64,000 nucleotides of DNA from Methanosarcina horonobensis HB-1 = JCM 15518 (GCF_000970285.1 NZ_CP009516.1:1777036-1841035), one strand, 5' to 3'; positions 17,258 to 25,656 are shown, counted from the first letter of the stretch. Numbers and translations: made by a program. Notes: generated from the letters alone by a model not told the origin.

Positions 17258-18475
17258 TTACTTTTGACTTGAAACCAACGCTTCCCACTTATTCACCCTT
17301 TCCAGAACATGAGCATTAAGAGTAAATGGCTTATCTGACTTGGCGTTCTGTTTCATATAATGTAAAGTGCCTTTGGAAAACCCTAATTTCTTCCAGTCAA
17401 CATAAGAAATATTGAGTATCTTTTGTCTTATTTCATAGGAATCAATTCTCTCAATTTCATACTCAGGCTTAACAAAGTCCAGTTTCTCCTTTTTGCTAGT
17501 AAGATAATGGGTTAACTCTCTTACCTTCAAAAAGATAACATAACTCCAAGTGCTTTCTTTCCCCTGGTAACTTACCTTTTTGTTCAGCATATTGGAAAAC
17601 TCATTAACAATTTTCCTTGCTCCTGTAGGTTTCAGCCTCAAATTGTAATTTTCTGTTCTTATGAAATCCTTACTTTCCATAGCTCCGCTTTCAACCAGGC
17701 TAATTACTGCCAGATCAACAAGGAACCTGAAAGGCTCCTGAAGGTCATAGGCTAAACTGTTCTTGCTTGGAGTCATTTCATGCAAAAACCCTACATGAGC
17801 ATCCAGACCTACAGTGTTTATGGCTCTTAAACACTCAGCCTCAAGGAGAGAATAGCCATAATTGAGCATAGTGTTTACTATATCTCCTGAACCCATAGCT
17901 CTTCTGAACTGGTCTATCCTGTTACAGAAATCATATTCCTTTGGAACAGCTTTAGAGAACTCAATCCAGTATTTACCGGCTAAGGTTCCCTCTACTCCCA
18001 AAATTTCCCTGGTGCTCTTTACTTCTCTTAACTTTGTGAGTCCATCCGAAATATCAAATTTAATTTCAGGATATCTTTGGCTAAGGAAATCAAGCACGGC
18101 TTTAGATTTATCGAATTTAGCCTCAATAAACTTCTTTGCTATCTCAAGCCTTGCTTCCTTATCCTCAAAAGCATGATACTGAGAAAACTTTGTTCTTAGA
18201 TTTGTACTTTCAGGAGGAAGCATTGTGGTTAAAAGTTTGCCGTTCCAGTCTAAGATAGAAACTTGGACATTATGCTTAATAAGCCATCTAATAGCCTCTA
18301 AGGTAAGGTTCCCACTCTTACCATAGATGATAATGCCGTCAATATCAATCCTTTTAGGAGAAAATACATATTCTTGAGGCTCTTCAGTAGTTGAAAATCT
18401 TCCTTCTTTAACATGGAGCCTGGCTCCATCAACATGCATATTTATGCCGTGTCCATTCAAAAGAAGAAGCTTCAT
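17258..18475 (-). CDS. cas1: Cas1 family integrase (casposase)
   Basis: 405 residues. An N-terminal beta domain (MKLLLLNGHGINMHVDG.., GIIIYGKSGNLTLEAIRWL) is followed by the helical catalytic domain. Conserved metal ligands are visible: E162 in VEGTLAGKYW, H232 in GFLHEM and E247 in YDLQEPFRFLVD, with D244 beside it. In casposons this protein cuts and joins the terminal inverted repeats to a target with a 14-15 bp duplication. The ~60 residues after the Cas1 fold (EYEIERIDSYEIRQ... LGFSKGTLHYMKQNA) look like an added HTH, a known casposase feature. ATG overlaps the stop of the upstream wHTH gene (ATGA), so the two are co-translated. No cas2 and no CRISPR array nearby. Confidence 0.95.
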   Translation of the reverse strand: MKLLLLNGHGINMHVDGARLHVKEGRFSTTEEPQEYVFSPKRIDIDGIIIYGKSGNLTLEAIRWLIKHNVQVSILDWNGKLLTTMLPPESTNLRTKFSQYHAFEDKEARLEIAKKFIEAKFDKSKAVLDFLSQRYPEIKFDISDGLTKLREVKSTREILGVEGTLAGKYWIEFSKAVPKEYDFCNRIDQFRRAMGSGDIVNTMLNYGYSLLEAECLRAINTVGLDAHVGFLHEMTPSKNSLAYDLQEPFRFLVDLAVISLVESGAMESKDFIRTENYNLRLKPTGARKIVNEFSNMLNKKVSYQGKESTWSYVIFLKVRELTHYLTSKKEKLDFVKPEYEIERIDSYEIRQKILNISYVDWKKLGFSKGTLHYMKQNAKSDKPFTLNAHVLERVNKWEALVSSQK

Positions 18476-19377
18476 TTGAAATCAACCTCTTTTTCTCCTT
18501 TTGTATATGGATTTTCATGTAACCCCAAATTAATTAGAGCATCAGTCCTGATATTGGAAACAAACTGTGAAGCGTTTTCTTTTCCTTCAATTGCTAACTC
18601 TTCCTCTAATTTGTATAGTTCCTCTCTGTGTTCCTCAATAAGATTGGCTGTATATTCTGTATTGTAAACATTTTCTATAGAAGAAAGATCTTTTAGGATT
18701 CTTGCATCTTCCATAAACCTATCAATTACGGCTTTATGCCCATAATGCCCAAGAAGATAGATAATGTGAGTTCTAAGGTTTACATGGGTTGAAACAGGAA
18801 CAGGATATTTCTCTAGCAATTTTACTAACAGGTCAATTGTTTTTGTTTTATTGGTTGGCTCAATACCTTTTTTCAAAATATATCTGTCTAATAAAAGTAA
18901 TAGCTTATCAGCAAGCTCATTATCTATAGTTCCTACATCAATGTTCTTATCAAACTGAGATACCACTAGATCCAATTGTTTTGGGGTTAAAACATAAGTT
19001 TGTTCATAACGGGCAATCTCTTTTAAAGCCATTTTTTGCTTTATGGACTCTTCTGAATCAAGCCTTTCTAAAATCTTATCCATATGCTCCGTTATTTTGG
19101 ATATATTTTTCAAGGTCAGATAACTGGCGTTTTTATCAGTATCCTCTATTCCTAATTTCCCAAAATCAGAATATTCTAGGCGTATAATCATACCTTGTTT
19201 CTTTAGGTTGTCTAATTTACGGTTTATACTCTTGAGGCTGTACCCAAGTTCATTTTTATGCTTTTTCATCAGGTCTTCGATGAGTTGTTTCCTTCTTGCA
19301 TATCCTTTTTGTGTAAGATACTGCTTTACCTCAGTTTCAAAGTCTCTTTGTGTCACAAATAATACTCTCTTTTTCAT
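18472..19377 (-). CDS. winged-helix DNA-binding protein of the casposon
   Basis: 301 residues. Residues ~25-75 (ARRKQLIEDLMKKHKNELGY, SLKSINRKLDNLKKQGMIIRLEY) form a winged helix-turn-helix. The remainder is helical and leucine-rich with no recognised domain. It is the first gene of a two-gene operon with cas1 and overlaps it by 4 bp. It faces the RHH-HNH-PolB operon across a ~105-bp divergent promoter region. Probable regulator of the element or accessory to excision; HTH genes beside cas1 are usual in family 2 casposons. Confidence 0.75.
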   Translation of the reverse strand: MKKRVLFVTQRDFETEVKQYLTQKGYARRKQLIEDLMKKHKNELGYSLKSINRKLDNLKKQGMIIRLEYSDFGKLGIEDTDKNASYLTLKNISKITEHMDKILERLDSEESIKQKMALKEIARYEQTYVLTPKQLDLVVSQFDKNIDVGTIDNELADKLLLLLDRYILKKGIEPTNKTKTIDLLVKLLEKYPVPVSTHVNLRTHIIYLLGHYGHKAVIDRFMEDARILKDLSSIENVYNTEYTANLIEEHREELYKLEEELAIEGKENASQFVSNIRTDALINLGLHENPYTKGEKEVDFK

Positions 19378-19482
19378 GTGTTTTACTCAAGTATATACAA
19401 AATATATGTCAAACTTATACTTAAAGTTATACTCAATTCTGTACATAAGTGTGATAGGGCGTATTATATGTTGTGATAAAAA
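19378..19482. promoter_or_regulatory. divergent promoter/operator region of the casposon
   Basis: About 105 AT-rich bp between the two casposon operons. It contains TTATACTTAA and TTATACTCAA as direct repeats 11 bp apart (19420-19440) and an inverted relative CTCAAGTATA at 19386-19395. This arrangement suits binding by the RHH or wHTH protein encoded on either side; that is inference. Confidence 0.5.
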
Positions 19483-19623
19483 GTGACTGAAAAAAATCGT
19501 GTTTTAATTACACTGTCTCCTTACCTTAAGGAGAAACTTAAACAGAAAGCAGAAGAATACGGATGCTCTCAGGCTGAAGTTATGAGAACAGCTTTTATCA
19601 GAATGATGGAGGCTGAAAGATGA
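19483..19623 (+). CDS. small ribbon-helix-helix protein
   Basis: A 46-residue protein starting at GTG 19483: a short strand (RVLITLSPYL), then helix (KEKLKQKAEEYGC) and helix (SQAEVMRTAFIRMMEAER). This is the complete CopG/MetJ-type ribbon-helix-helix fold, which binds DNA as a dimer. Its TGA overlaps the ATG of the next gene (ATGA), so it heads the rightward operon. Likely autoregulator of the casposon replication genes. Confidence 0.7.
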   Translation: MTEKNRVLITLSPYLKEKLKQKAEEYGCSQAEVMRTAFIRMMEAER

Positions 19624-20258
19624 GCCGACCAAGATTTTCCAAAGACTACAGGACTTATGGAGAATGGCTCAAGGCTCAGCCCAGGGATACAAAATATGCT
19701 AAGGAAATCATCAGGAAACACAAGTTTTTCCCTGATAAAAGCCTCAGCCAGCTTAGAAACCTAAAGATAGGGGATTTTGACCTTAGCCAGACAGCCTGGA
19801 AAACTCTTTCAGCCCAGGATAAGAGAGATAGAAACCTATCTCTCCAAATTTTAAGGGAAATGAGAAAAGGAGAAAATCTTTCTTCTATACTTGAAAAGAT
19901 AGGCAAAAGGACAGAATTTGCAGTCAAGCATCTTGGAAAGAACCTGCATAAGTCAGAAGGAACCTGGAAGGTTACAAAAACAGACACTATCCAGGCTGAA
20001 ATGCTGATTTACTCCACAGAAGGACAAAAAACGATTATTACAGCCAGTTCTAAGGATAGGTCTTTAATTGCAGAATATCATGCCAATGTTCAGAAGGCAA
20101 TAAAAAACAATGATCCTTCAGTTCTTGCCAAATTTAAGGATATTCAAATAGTGGATGCTAAAGGCAAAGTCCACCACTTTGAAACCGACCTTGATAAGCT
20201 CTATGAGATCCTGGAAGCCCAGGAAGAGCCAGAGTTTTTGGAAATTTATCAGCACTGA
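19620..20258 (+). CDS. conserved casposon protein of unknown function
   Basis: 212 residues, basic in its N-terminal half (MSRPRFSKDYRTYGEWLKAQ, RKHKFFPDKSLSQLRNL) and acidic at the C terminus. The pattern KFFPDKSLSQLRNLK suggests a DNA-binding helical segment, but no family is recognised. It is translationally coupled to the RHH gene by an ATGA overlap. Its TGA is followed in the same frame by the HNH gene after only 12 bases, so the two could once have been, or elsewhere be, one protein. Confidence 0.6.
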   Translation: MSRPRFSKDYRTYGEWLKAQPRDTKYAKEIIRKHKFFPDKSLSQLRNLKIGDFDLSQTAWKTLSAQDKRDRNLSLQILREMRKGENLSSILEKIGKRTEFAVKHLGKNLHKSEGTWKVTKTDTIQAEMLIYSTEGQKTIITASSKDRSLIAEYHANVQKAIKNNDPSVLAKFKDIQIVDAKGKVHHFETDLDKLYEILEAQEEPEFLEIYQH

Positions 20259-20270
20259 GGAGGTGAAACT

Positions 20271-20603
20271 ATAGACAAAGAAACCTATCAAAAAACTTTG
20301 AACAAACAGAAGAGAAAAGGAAAACCTTCTCTTTGCTGTATTGTCTGTGGGGAGGATGACCCAGAAGTTATTGAAATGCATCATGTCTATGGAAGGAGCA
20401 ATTCAGATCAGGTTAAGCCTCTCTGCAAAAACTGCCATTCCAAGGTAACAAAGGAACAGAATAAATTTAACCCAAAAGCCAGATCTGGAAATGCCTCTTC
20501 TGAGCAAAAGAGAGCTTTTCAGATTGTATCTATTGGTGCCTTGCTTACAGAATTAGGAACTCAGCTAATTGATCTTGGAAATGAGATGGTGCAAAATGTC
20601 TAA
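20271..20603 (+). CDS. HNH endonuclease of the casposon (possible ATA start)
   Basis: 110 residues with the zinc-bound HNH layout: CCIVCG (C-x2-C), EMHHVYGRS (the HH of the motif) and PLCKNCHSKVT (C-x2-C-H), then a helical tail. HNH nucleases are standard in casposons, probably for DNA processing. No ATG, GTG or TTG lies near the ribosome binding site. A perfect GGAGGTGA (20259-20266) is followed 4 bases later by ATA at 20271. The first conventional codon, TTG at 20298, is 31 bases from the site. I therefore propose ATA, a rare start codon. The gene overlaps the polB start by 8 bp. Confidence 0.8.
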   Translation: MDKETYQKTLNKQKRKGKPSLCCIVCGEDDPEVIEMHHVYGRSNSDQVKPLCKNCHSKVTKEQNKFNPKARSGNASSEQKRAFQIVSIGALLTELGTQLIDLGNEMVQNV

Positions 20604-23295
20604 AGTTGCAGTCAGGGGATATACTCAGAGGCTTGAGAAAAAAGGAGAGTATAGGAGCTTTAGGCGTTATGATACTCCTCTCAGGCATAACAGGGTACTG
20701 GTCTTTGATACTGAAACCACAACCGACCAGTATCAAAATTTTAAGATAGGATACTTCCAGATCTACCAGGATGGAGTTATTCAGCATGATGGTTTATTCT
20801 ATGATCCATCTACCCTGAACGAAAGAGAAATAAAGACTCTGGAAGCCTATTCAAGAAAACATGACATAAGCCTGTATTCCCTGGGTAAGTTCATAGACAA
20901 TGTGTTTTATCCTGAAGTCTTTGAGCTTAAAACCCTCTGCAATGGGTATAACTTGGCTTTTGACATAAGCAGGATAGCCAAAAAATCAGGAGATTCAAGG
21001 GTAAAGAATAGAGGGGGCTTTACTCTTACCCTCTCAGATGACCCTTTCAACCCTCCTATAATAGTCAAAAAGCTTGGATACTCTAACAGCTTCAAGTTTA
21101 CCACTACTAAGCAGAACAAAGGAGAGAGCTACTTCTCAGGCTATTTCCTGGATACTCAAAGATTAGCTGAAGTTCTCCTTCAGTCAAACCATATTTCCCT
21201 TGAGAAAGCAGGAGAGAAGCTTAACACACCTGTTCAGAAGATGAAAGGGATTGAACATGGGAAGGTTACTGAAAAGTACATTGATTATCTAGTAAAGGAT
21301 GTTGAAACTACCCAGGCTGTATATGAGAAGCTTGTTAAGGAGCTTGATGTTTATCAGATTCACATACCCATAACAAAGATCTTTAGTGAGGCTTCTATTG
21401 GAAAACATTCTCTTGAGCAAATGGGGATTAAGCCATTCTTGGAAATGAATCCAGATTTTCCAGATTCGATTATTGGAAACATGATGACTTCTTATTTTGG
21501 AGGAAGAACAGAATGTAAAATCAGGAAGGAGCCAATAAAGGTAACAGTTCTTGATTTTACAAGCATGTACCCTACAGTTACAATGTTAATGAACCTCTGG
21601 AAATACATCATAGCTGAAAGCCTGGAAATTCAGGACATAACCGAGGAGGTTAGGATATTTGTTTCAAAACTGAAGCTTTCAGACCTTCAGAAACCGGATA
21701 CATGGAAAAAGCTTGTTGTTATGGTTAGGATTCAGCCAGATAATGACATTTTGCCTGTAAGGATGGATTACAAAGGAAATAATACAGGCTTTAACGTAGG
21801 AATCAATTATCTGAGTTCTAAGTCTGAGATGTGGTATTCTTTACCGGATGTTATAGGCTCATATCTCCTTACCGGCAAGGTTCCAAAGATTATAGAAGCC
21901 GTGAAATTTGTTCCTAAAGGAGTACAGAAGAACTTAAGGAAATCCAGGGTTCTTGGAATTGATATTGATCCATTAAAGGATAATGTTGTTCAGGTTCTTG
22001 TAGAAGAGAGGCAGAGGATTAAGCAGGAATTGAAAAACACAGAGAGAAATGATCCTGAATATCAGCATTTATCAAGCAGAGCCCAGGCTATCAAGATTCT
22101 TGTAAATGCTCTGAGTTATGGAATCTTTATTGAGCTTAATCCCGAAGATAAGAAAAGCGAGTTTCAGGTTTATGGGCTTGAAAACTTTGTTACTAAGGAA
22201 AACAGGTTCGAGAAGTCAGGAAAGTATTTTCATCCTCTCCTAGCTGTTATGATTACGTCAGGAGCCAGGCTTTTCTTAACAATGGCTGAAGCCAGATTAA
22301 AAGAGCTTGGGGCAATTCACGCTTATATGGATACTGATTCTGTGTTTGTACCTCCTGATAAGGCTCAGGAGCTTGTAGAGTTCTTTCAGCCTCTTAACCC
22401 CTATAACATTGATATTCCATTGCTTAAACCTGAGAAAAAAGATCTCTGGTTTTATGGAATTGCTTCTAAAAGGTATGCTCTGTACTATTATGAAGATAGA
22501 AAAATCAGGTTCATGGAAGATGAAAGATCTTATAAGCTTCATGGGCTTGGACATTTAACAAACCCTTTCCCTAACTCAGTTGAAGATTGGCAGGGTGAAA
22601 TCTGGCAGGATATTCTTAAACTGCATTATGGGCTGATTACTGAAAGGGATATTGGAGAGAAGTATTCAAACCTTTATGCAATTTCCAAGCTTACTGTCAG
22701 CACTTCCAATGTATTGAACAGGTTTAAGAAACTGAATGATGGGAAGCCTTGGAAAGAGCAAATTAAGCCTTTTAACTTCTTTCTTGTAGGGTTCCAGGCA
22801 ATTGAAGAAAATGAGAAGGCTGTTAAGCCTCTGGCTCCATTTACCAAAGATTATCAGAAGATTGTCTATGAGCCATTTATTGATTATGAAAAAGGAGAAG
22901 TTAAGGAAGGATCTCAGTATTTCAAACCATTGAGCAGAACAATTTTGCAGTATATTGAGCATCTTGAAAACAAGTTTGATGGAGATATAGGAGTTTTAAA
23001 GAGGAAATATATTCAGGCTGATGGTCTTGTTTACATTGGGAAAGAAGCAAATAATATTGAGGATCAGCCTTTAGATGTTACTGGGGCTCAAGGTTTTATT
23101 AATGAGGAAGAGACAATAAACTTTATTTTGACTCTGATCCCTGAAAAAGCCCGAAAAATAGGTATTAAGCACCGGAGTGAACTAAAATATCTGAAAGAAA
23201 AAGCAAGAGAGAGAAAGCTAAATTTTAATACTACCAATATGCAAAAAATTCTGAAATATTATAGCTCTCAAGGATTGAATACTGAAGCTAAATAG
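20596..23295 (+). CDS. polB: family B DNA polymerase of the casposon
   Basis: 899 residues, a protein-primed-like or short archaeal PolB of the type carried by casposons. Exonuclease motifs: D38-T-E40 in VLVFDTETT, NLAFDISRIA (ExoII) and YLVKDVETTQAVY (ExoIII). Polymerase motifs: D320-FTSMYPT (A), K500-ILVNALSYG (B) and Y577-M-DTDS (C). All catalytic acids are present, so it should be active with proofreading. I prefer ATG 20596 over the upstream frame start at 20569 because homologous-looking sequence begins at MSKVAVRGYT. It ends with TAG followed at once by TAA, a backup stop in a lineage where UAG can be read as pyrrolysine. Confidence 0.93.
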   Translation: MSKVAVRGYTQRLEKKGEYRSFRRYDTPLRHNRVLVFDTETTTDQYQNFKIGYFQIYQDGVIQHDGLFYDPSTLNEREIKTLEAYSRKHDISLYSLGKFIDNVFYPEVFELKTLCNGYNLAFDISRIAKKSGDSRVKNRGGFTLTLSDDPFNPPIIVKKLGYSNSFKFTTTKQNKGESYFSGYFLDTQRLAEVLLQSNHISLEKAGEKLNTPVQKMKGIEHGKVTEKYIDYLVKDVETTQAVYEKLVKELDVYQIHIPITKIFSEASIGKHSLEQMGIKPFLEMNPDFPDSIIGNMMTSYFGGRTECKIRKEPIKVTVLDFTSMYPTVTMLMNLWKYIIAESLEIQDITEEVRIFVSKLKLSDLQKPDTWKKLVVMVRIQPDNDILPVRMDYKGNNTGFNVGINYLSSKSEMWYSLPDVIGSYLLTGKVPKIIEAVKFVPKGVQKNLRKSRVLGIDIDPLKDNVVQVLVEERQRIKQELKNTERNDPEYQHLSSRAQAIKILVNALSYGIFIELNPEDKKSEFQVYGLENFVTKENRFEKSGKYFHPLLAVMITSGARLFLTMAEARLKELGAIHAYMDTDSVFVPPDKAQELVEFFQPLNPYNIDIPLLKPEKKDLWFYGIASKRYALYYYEDRKIRFMEDERSYKLHGLGHLTNPFPNSVEDWQGEIWQDILKLHYGLITERDIGEKYSNLYAISKLTVSTSNVLNRFKKLNDGKPWKEQIKPFNFFLVGFQAIEENEKAVKPLAPFTKDYQKIVYEPFIDYEKGEVKEGSQYFKPLSRTILQYIEHLENKFDGDIGVLKRKYIQADGLVYIGKEANNIEDQPLDVTGAQGFINEEETINFILTLIPEKARKIGIKHRSELKYLKEKARERKLNFNTTNMQKILKYYSSQGLNTEAK

Positions 23296-23676
23296 TAACC
23301 CCGTCTTCCTAGATAAAATTAGAACCTCCATAGTAGTAAAACTCAGAAACATCAGCGTTTTCCACTAAGATTAAAGACGGTTATTGTGGTTTTCATTAGA
23401 ATGCCTAAATTTCCCTATCTGACGTATTAAGTAAACTAAGATTGCCTCTTTCCTAACTTATTAGTTCAGTGATCTAAACTCATTATCTTTTTTGGAAATT
23501 ACTCCTCGTTTAAGTATGTTTTAACATTGAAAATAGGCTTTATACGTCTTTTTGACACACACGAGTTTATCATTAAATTACATAAAAAAAATACAATTTC
23601 GTTAATTTATTTAGTAAGTTATATATAGTAGCTATATGAACCTTAGTTTAAAACAAAGAATTAAAGAGATTTAAAC
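23296..23676. other. intergenic within casposon A
   Basis: 380 bp, AT-rich, without a gene. A strong AT block with a TTATATATAG stretch at 23620-23629 may be the promoter of the following membrane protein gene. Confidence 0.4.
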
Positions 23677-24321
23677 ATGCAGGATATGCCAAAAAACGAA
23701 CCTGAGTTTAAAGAAGATATTTTGCAAATAATACTCAATGAGTCAAGAGACCTGAGAAACCAGCAACTTGAACATTTATTTCAAACTTCAGAAAACATAT
23801 GGGGCAGTTTGAATTTGTTACTGGTTCTCTTGGGAATTTACGCTTCTGTATTTCTTTTTTTATGTGATTTTAATAATGTACATCTTATGTCAAACAAAAT
23901 AATTACTTGTCCTTTAATTATTAGTGTGTTGTTTATATTATTCGCTATAGTTAGGGCTATAATTGGAATTTTTCCAACTAATAAATTTAGAGTTCCTACT
24001 CCAAATGCAATCTATGAATTACTTGCTGAAGAGAAAGAAATAATATTGGAAAAATTTACTCAAACATACTTATTAGGGTATGGAAGTATCATAATTAGTG
24101 CTGAAGAGCGTAATTCTCTTAGAAAAGAGATAATTATGGTAGCATTAGCCTCAATCGTTGAGTTTATATTTTTCGTTTCAGCTTTAATTTTGAAAAATCT
24201 AACTATAATGTTTGTTACAATATCCATAATTTTTGTTATATTATTTGTGGTGTTTATGATAGGTTTTATAGAAAGTGAGGGCAAAAGAATAGAAATGCTA
24301 CAGGAAGATATGAATTCATGA
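23677..24321 (+). CDS. four-helix membrane protein, casposon cargo
   Basis: 214 residues: a charged N-terminal helix (residues 1-42), two membrane helices (about 48-66 and 76-98), a ~50-residue soluble loop, two more membrane helices (about 152-170 and 174-194) and a short charged tail. The 2+2 helix plan with a cytoplasmic loop resembles small effector membrane proteins of defence systems, but no family signature can be named. It is separated from polB by 380 bp and is followed after 35 bp by the tiny PKLP genes, which may belong with it. Confidence 0.5.
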   Translation: MQDMPKNEPEFKEDILQIILNESRDLRNQQLEHLFQTSENIWGSLNLLLVLLGIYASVFLFLCDFNNVHLMSNKIITCPLIISVLFILFAIVRAIIGIFPTNKFRVPTPNAIYELLAEEKEIILEKFTQTYLLGYGSIIISAEERNSLRKEIIMVALASIVEFIFFVSALILKNLTIMFVTISIIFVILFVVFMIGFIESEGKRIEMLQEDMNS

Positions 24322-24356
24322 ATTAATTTGTTTGTTTATAAGAAGGAGGTTTGAAC

Positions 24357-24497
24357 TTGGTTAGAGAAACTAAAAATTTGGATAAGGAAAATAAAAATAG
24401 AGAAATACCGAAACTTCCGGAAGAAGAACCTATAAGAAGCATATGGATACAGAAAGGTGGTTCTAATAATGACAGGAAAAATAACAAGGAAAAGTGA
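24357..24497 (+). CDS. tiny charged protein 1 with PKLPEEEPIR motif
   Basis: A 46-residue frame starting at TTG 24357 with AGGAGGT 7 bases upstream. The centre reads IPKLPEEEPIRSIWIQKGG and the rest is Lys, Asn and Glu, so it is probably unfolded alone. The motif PKLPxxEPhK recurs in the next frames (24469 and 24792). It overlaps the second gene by 29 bp in another frame. Unknown family; the strong RBS and repeated motif argue for real translation. Confidence 0.5.
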   Translation: MVRETKNLDKENKNREIPKLPEEEPIRSIWIQKGGSNNDRKNNKEK

Positions 24498-24618
24498 AAT
24501 GTATGAAATAAAAGAAAAGCCAAAACTACCAGAGAAGGAACCTTTAAAAATGAAAGATATTCAATTATCTGAGAACCCAAAAAAAGAACTAAAAAAAAGT
24601 CCAAAGAAAAACTCATAA
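24469..24618 (+). CDS. tiny charged protein 2 with PKLPEKEPLK motif
   Basis: 49 residues from ATG 24469, with GGTGG 8 bases upstream. It contains KEKPKLPEKEPLKMKDIQLSE and a very basic tail (PKKELKKSPKKNS). It shares the PKLPxxEPhK core with its neighbours. Just after its stop, another frame continues with a related but degenerate copy (24619-24740). Confidence 0.5.
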   Translation: MTGKITRKSEMYEIKEKPKLPEKEPLKMKDIQLSENPKKELKKSPKKNS

Positions 24619-24740
24619 AAAGCACATCAGTTCAAAAAACAAATTATAATAACGCCAAAAGATGAGATAAAAGAAAAGCCAAAAATTACCATAAAAGTCT
24701 TTAAAAATAGTAACCCAAATGAGAATAAAGTGTTGACATA
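24619..24740 (+). pseudogene. degenerate PKLP copies
   Basis: Two overlapping broken frames. One ends in STSVQKTNYNNAKR at a TGA (24663-24665), comparable with the C terminus of protein 3. The other begins EIKEKPK and loses the motif through a one-base change in phase (compare GAAATAAAAGAAAAGCC in protein 2 with GAGATAAAAGAAAAGCC here). They look like decayed members of the same tandem family. Confidence 0.4.
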
Positions 24741-24791
24741 GGCACAATCTATCAGATATACAGAAATTGAAAGAGATATAGAGGTAATATC

Positions 24792-24917
24792 TTGAGTGAC
24801 ACGAAAGCCCCAAAAAAGACTACTCCTAAATTGCCAGACAAAGAGCCTATAAAAACAGTAAATTTACAAGCAAACAGGAAAGTAACAAAAAAATCCACTG
24901 GTAACGTTAAAAGATAA
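24792..24917 (+). CDS. tiny charged protein 3 with PKLPDKEPIK motif
   Basis: 41 residues from TTG 24792, with GAGGTAA upstream. It reads TTPKLPDKEPIKTVNLQANRK in the middle and has a basic tail. Same core motif as proteins 1 and 2. It is the last gene before the right TIR of casposon A. Confidence 0.5.
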   Translation: MSDTKAPKKTTPKLPDKEPIKTVNLQANRKVTKKSTGNVKR

Positions 24918-25170
24918 TTTCCTATCATTCGGATTTCTATAAATTATCAAACAAACTCACCCAAACAATGTAAAAATATTCCTAATTAGTGATTGTCTCT
25001 GAAAAAACTCACATGATATTCTTCGAATAACATGCCCAAACAATGAAAATACTTGAAAGCACTTTCATGCTAAATAGATTTTTCAGAAGTCTTGCAGAGA
25101 TATAGAATAAATTTAATTTTTTATTAATAAAGGTTATAGAAATCTATTTTTTGGTTAAAGCAATTTTATG

Positions 25171-25231
25171 AAAAAATGGTACTGCAATTATCTTACAGTT
25201 GCGTACAAAAAATTCGAGTTACCTATATCCC
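25171..25231 (-). repeat. casposon A right terminal inverted repeat
   Basis: Read inward on the minus strand it begins GGGATATAGGTAACTCG and reaches GTACGC after the same T-run as the left end. Only three of the first 31 positions differ, and weaker similarity continues to about 61 bp. Confidence 0.88.
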
Positions 25232-25245
25232 CGCACTAAAATAGA
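25232..25245. repeat. 14-bp target-site duplication, right copy of A and left flank of B
   Basis: CGCACTAAAATAGA is identical to 14565-14578. It is followed directly by GGG and a second left-type TIR, so this single copy serves as the right flank of casposon A and the left flank of casposon B. Confidence 0.88.
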
Positions 25246-25307
25246 GGGAATATATACAACGCTAAAAAAGTGTACGCTATTGAAAAATATCTACATCGCC
25301 GTTTTCT
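25246..25307 (+). repeat. casposon B left terminal inverted repeat
   Basis: Reads GGGAATATATAC...GTGTACGCTATTGAAAAATAT...CCGTTTTC. It aligns in direct orientation with 14579-14640, with the same GGG start, GTACGC and CCGTTTT landmarks. Similarity is lower than between the two ends of A, so B is a different or older element. Confidence 0.75.
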
Positions 25308-25656
25308 AAAAAGTTATCCTTAATAAAAATTAATTAATTTCTATAATATTTGTTCAAAAGAGTTGACTCATTTTAATTCATCGTTCAGTTGTCTTTTAAG
25401 TTTATTATCAAAGAAAATAGTTCAAAATTTTTATTAGTCAAAGGTTCTGCACATTCCCCTGGGCAAGATAAAAATCCAAAGTTTTATTTGACTATAGTAT
25501 GCTTTTTTAAAGGTGTTTTAGTTTAAATGCTAAGGTGTTAATTTTCATGAAATCATAAATCTAAAGGAGTTACTAGATTAAACTCTAGTTGAAATTAAAA
25601 GCAAAAAATGTTATGAGCTACTTAAAAAAGTTTGCAAGCAGCAAAGGAGCAGATAA

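Larger units (their letters stand above)
14579..25231. mobile_element. casposon A (self-synthesising Cas1 transposon)
   Basis: A 10.65-kb element bounded by inverted repeats of about 60 bp (first 31 bp match at 28 positions) and an exact 14-bp target duplication. In order it carries an NDT/TIR-like protein, an Mrr-type nuclease, cas1, a wHTH gene (these four on the minus strand), then RHH, unknown, HNH, PolB, a membrane protein and tiny genes on the plus strand. Cas1 plus PolB plus HNH is the defining casposon set, and M. mazei casposons are the closest known type. Cas1 integrates the element and PolB is thought to replicate it. All key residues are intact, so it could be active. Confidence 0.92.

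Noticed and set aside
17035-17258. Left end of casposon A just 3' of cas1
   Set aside because: The region is shared by both elements, but no inverted copy is found, whereas 14579 and 25231 give inverted ends plus a perfect 14-bp duplication.
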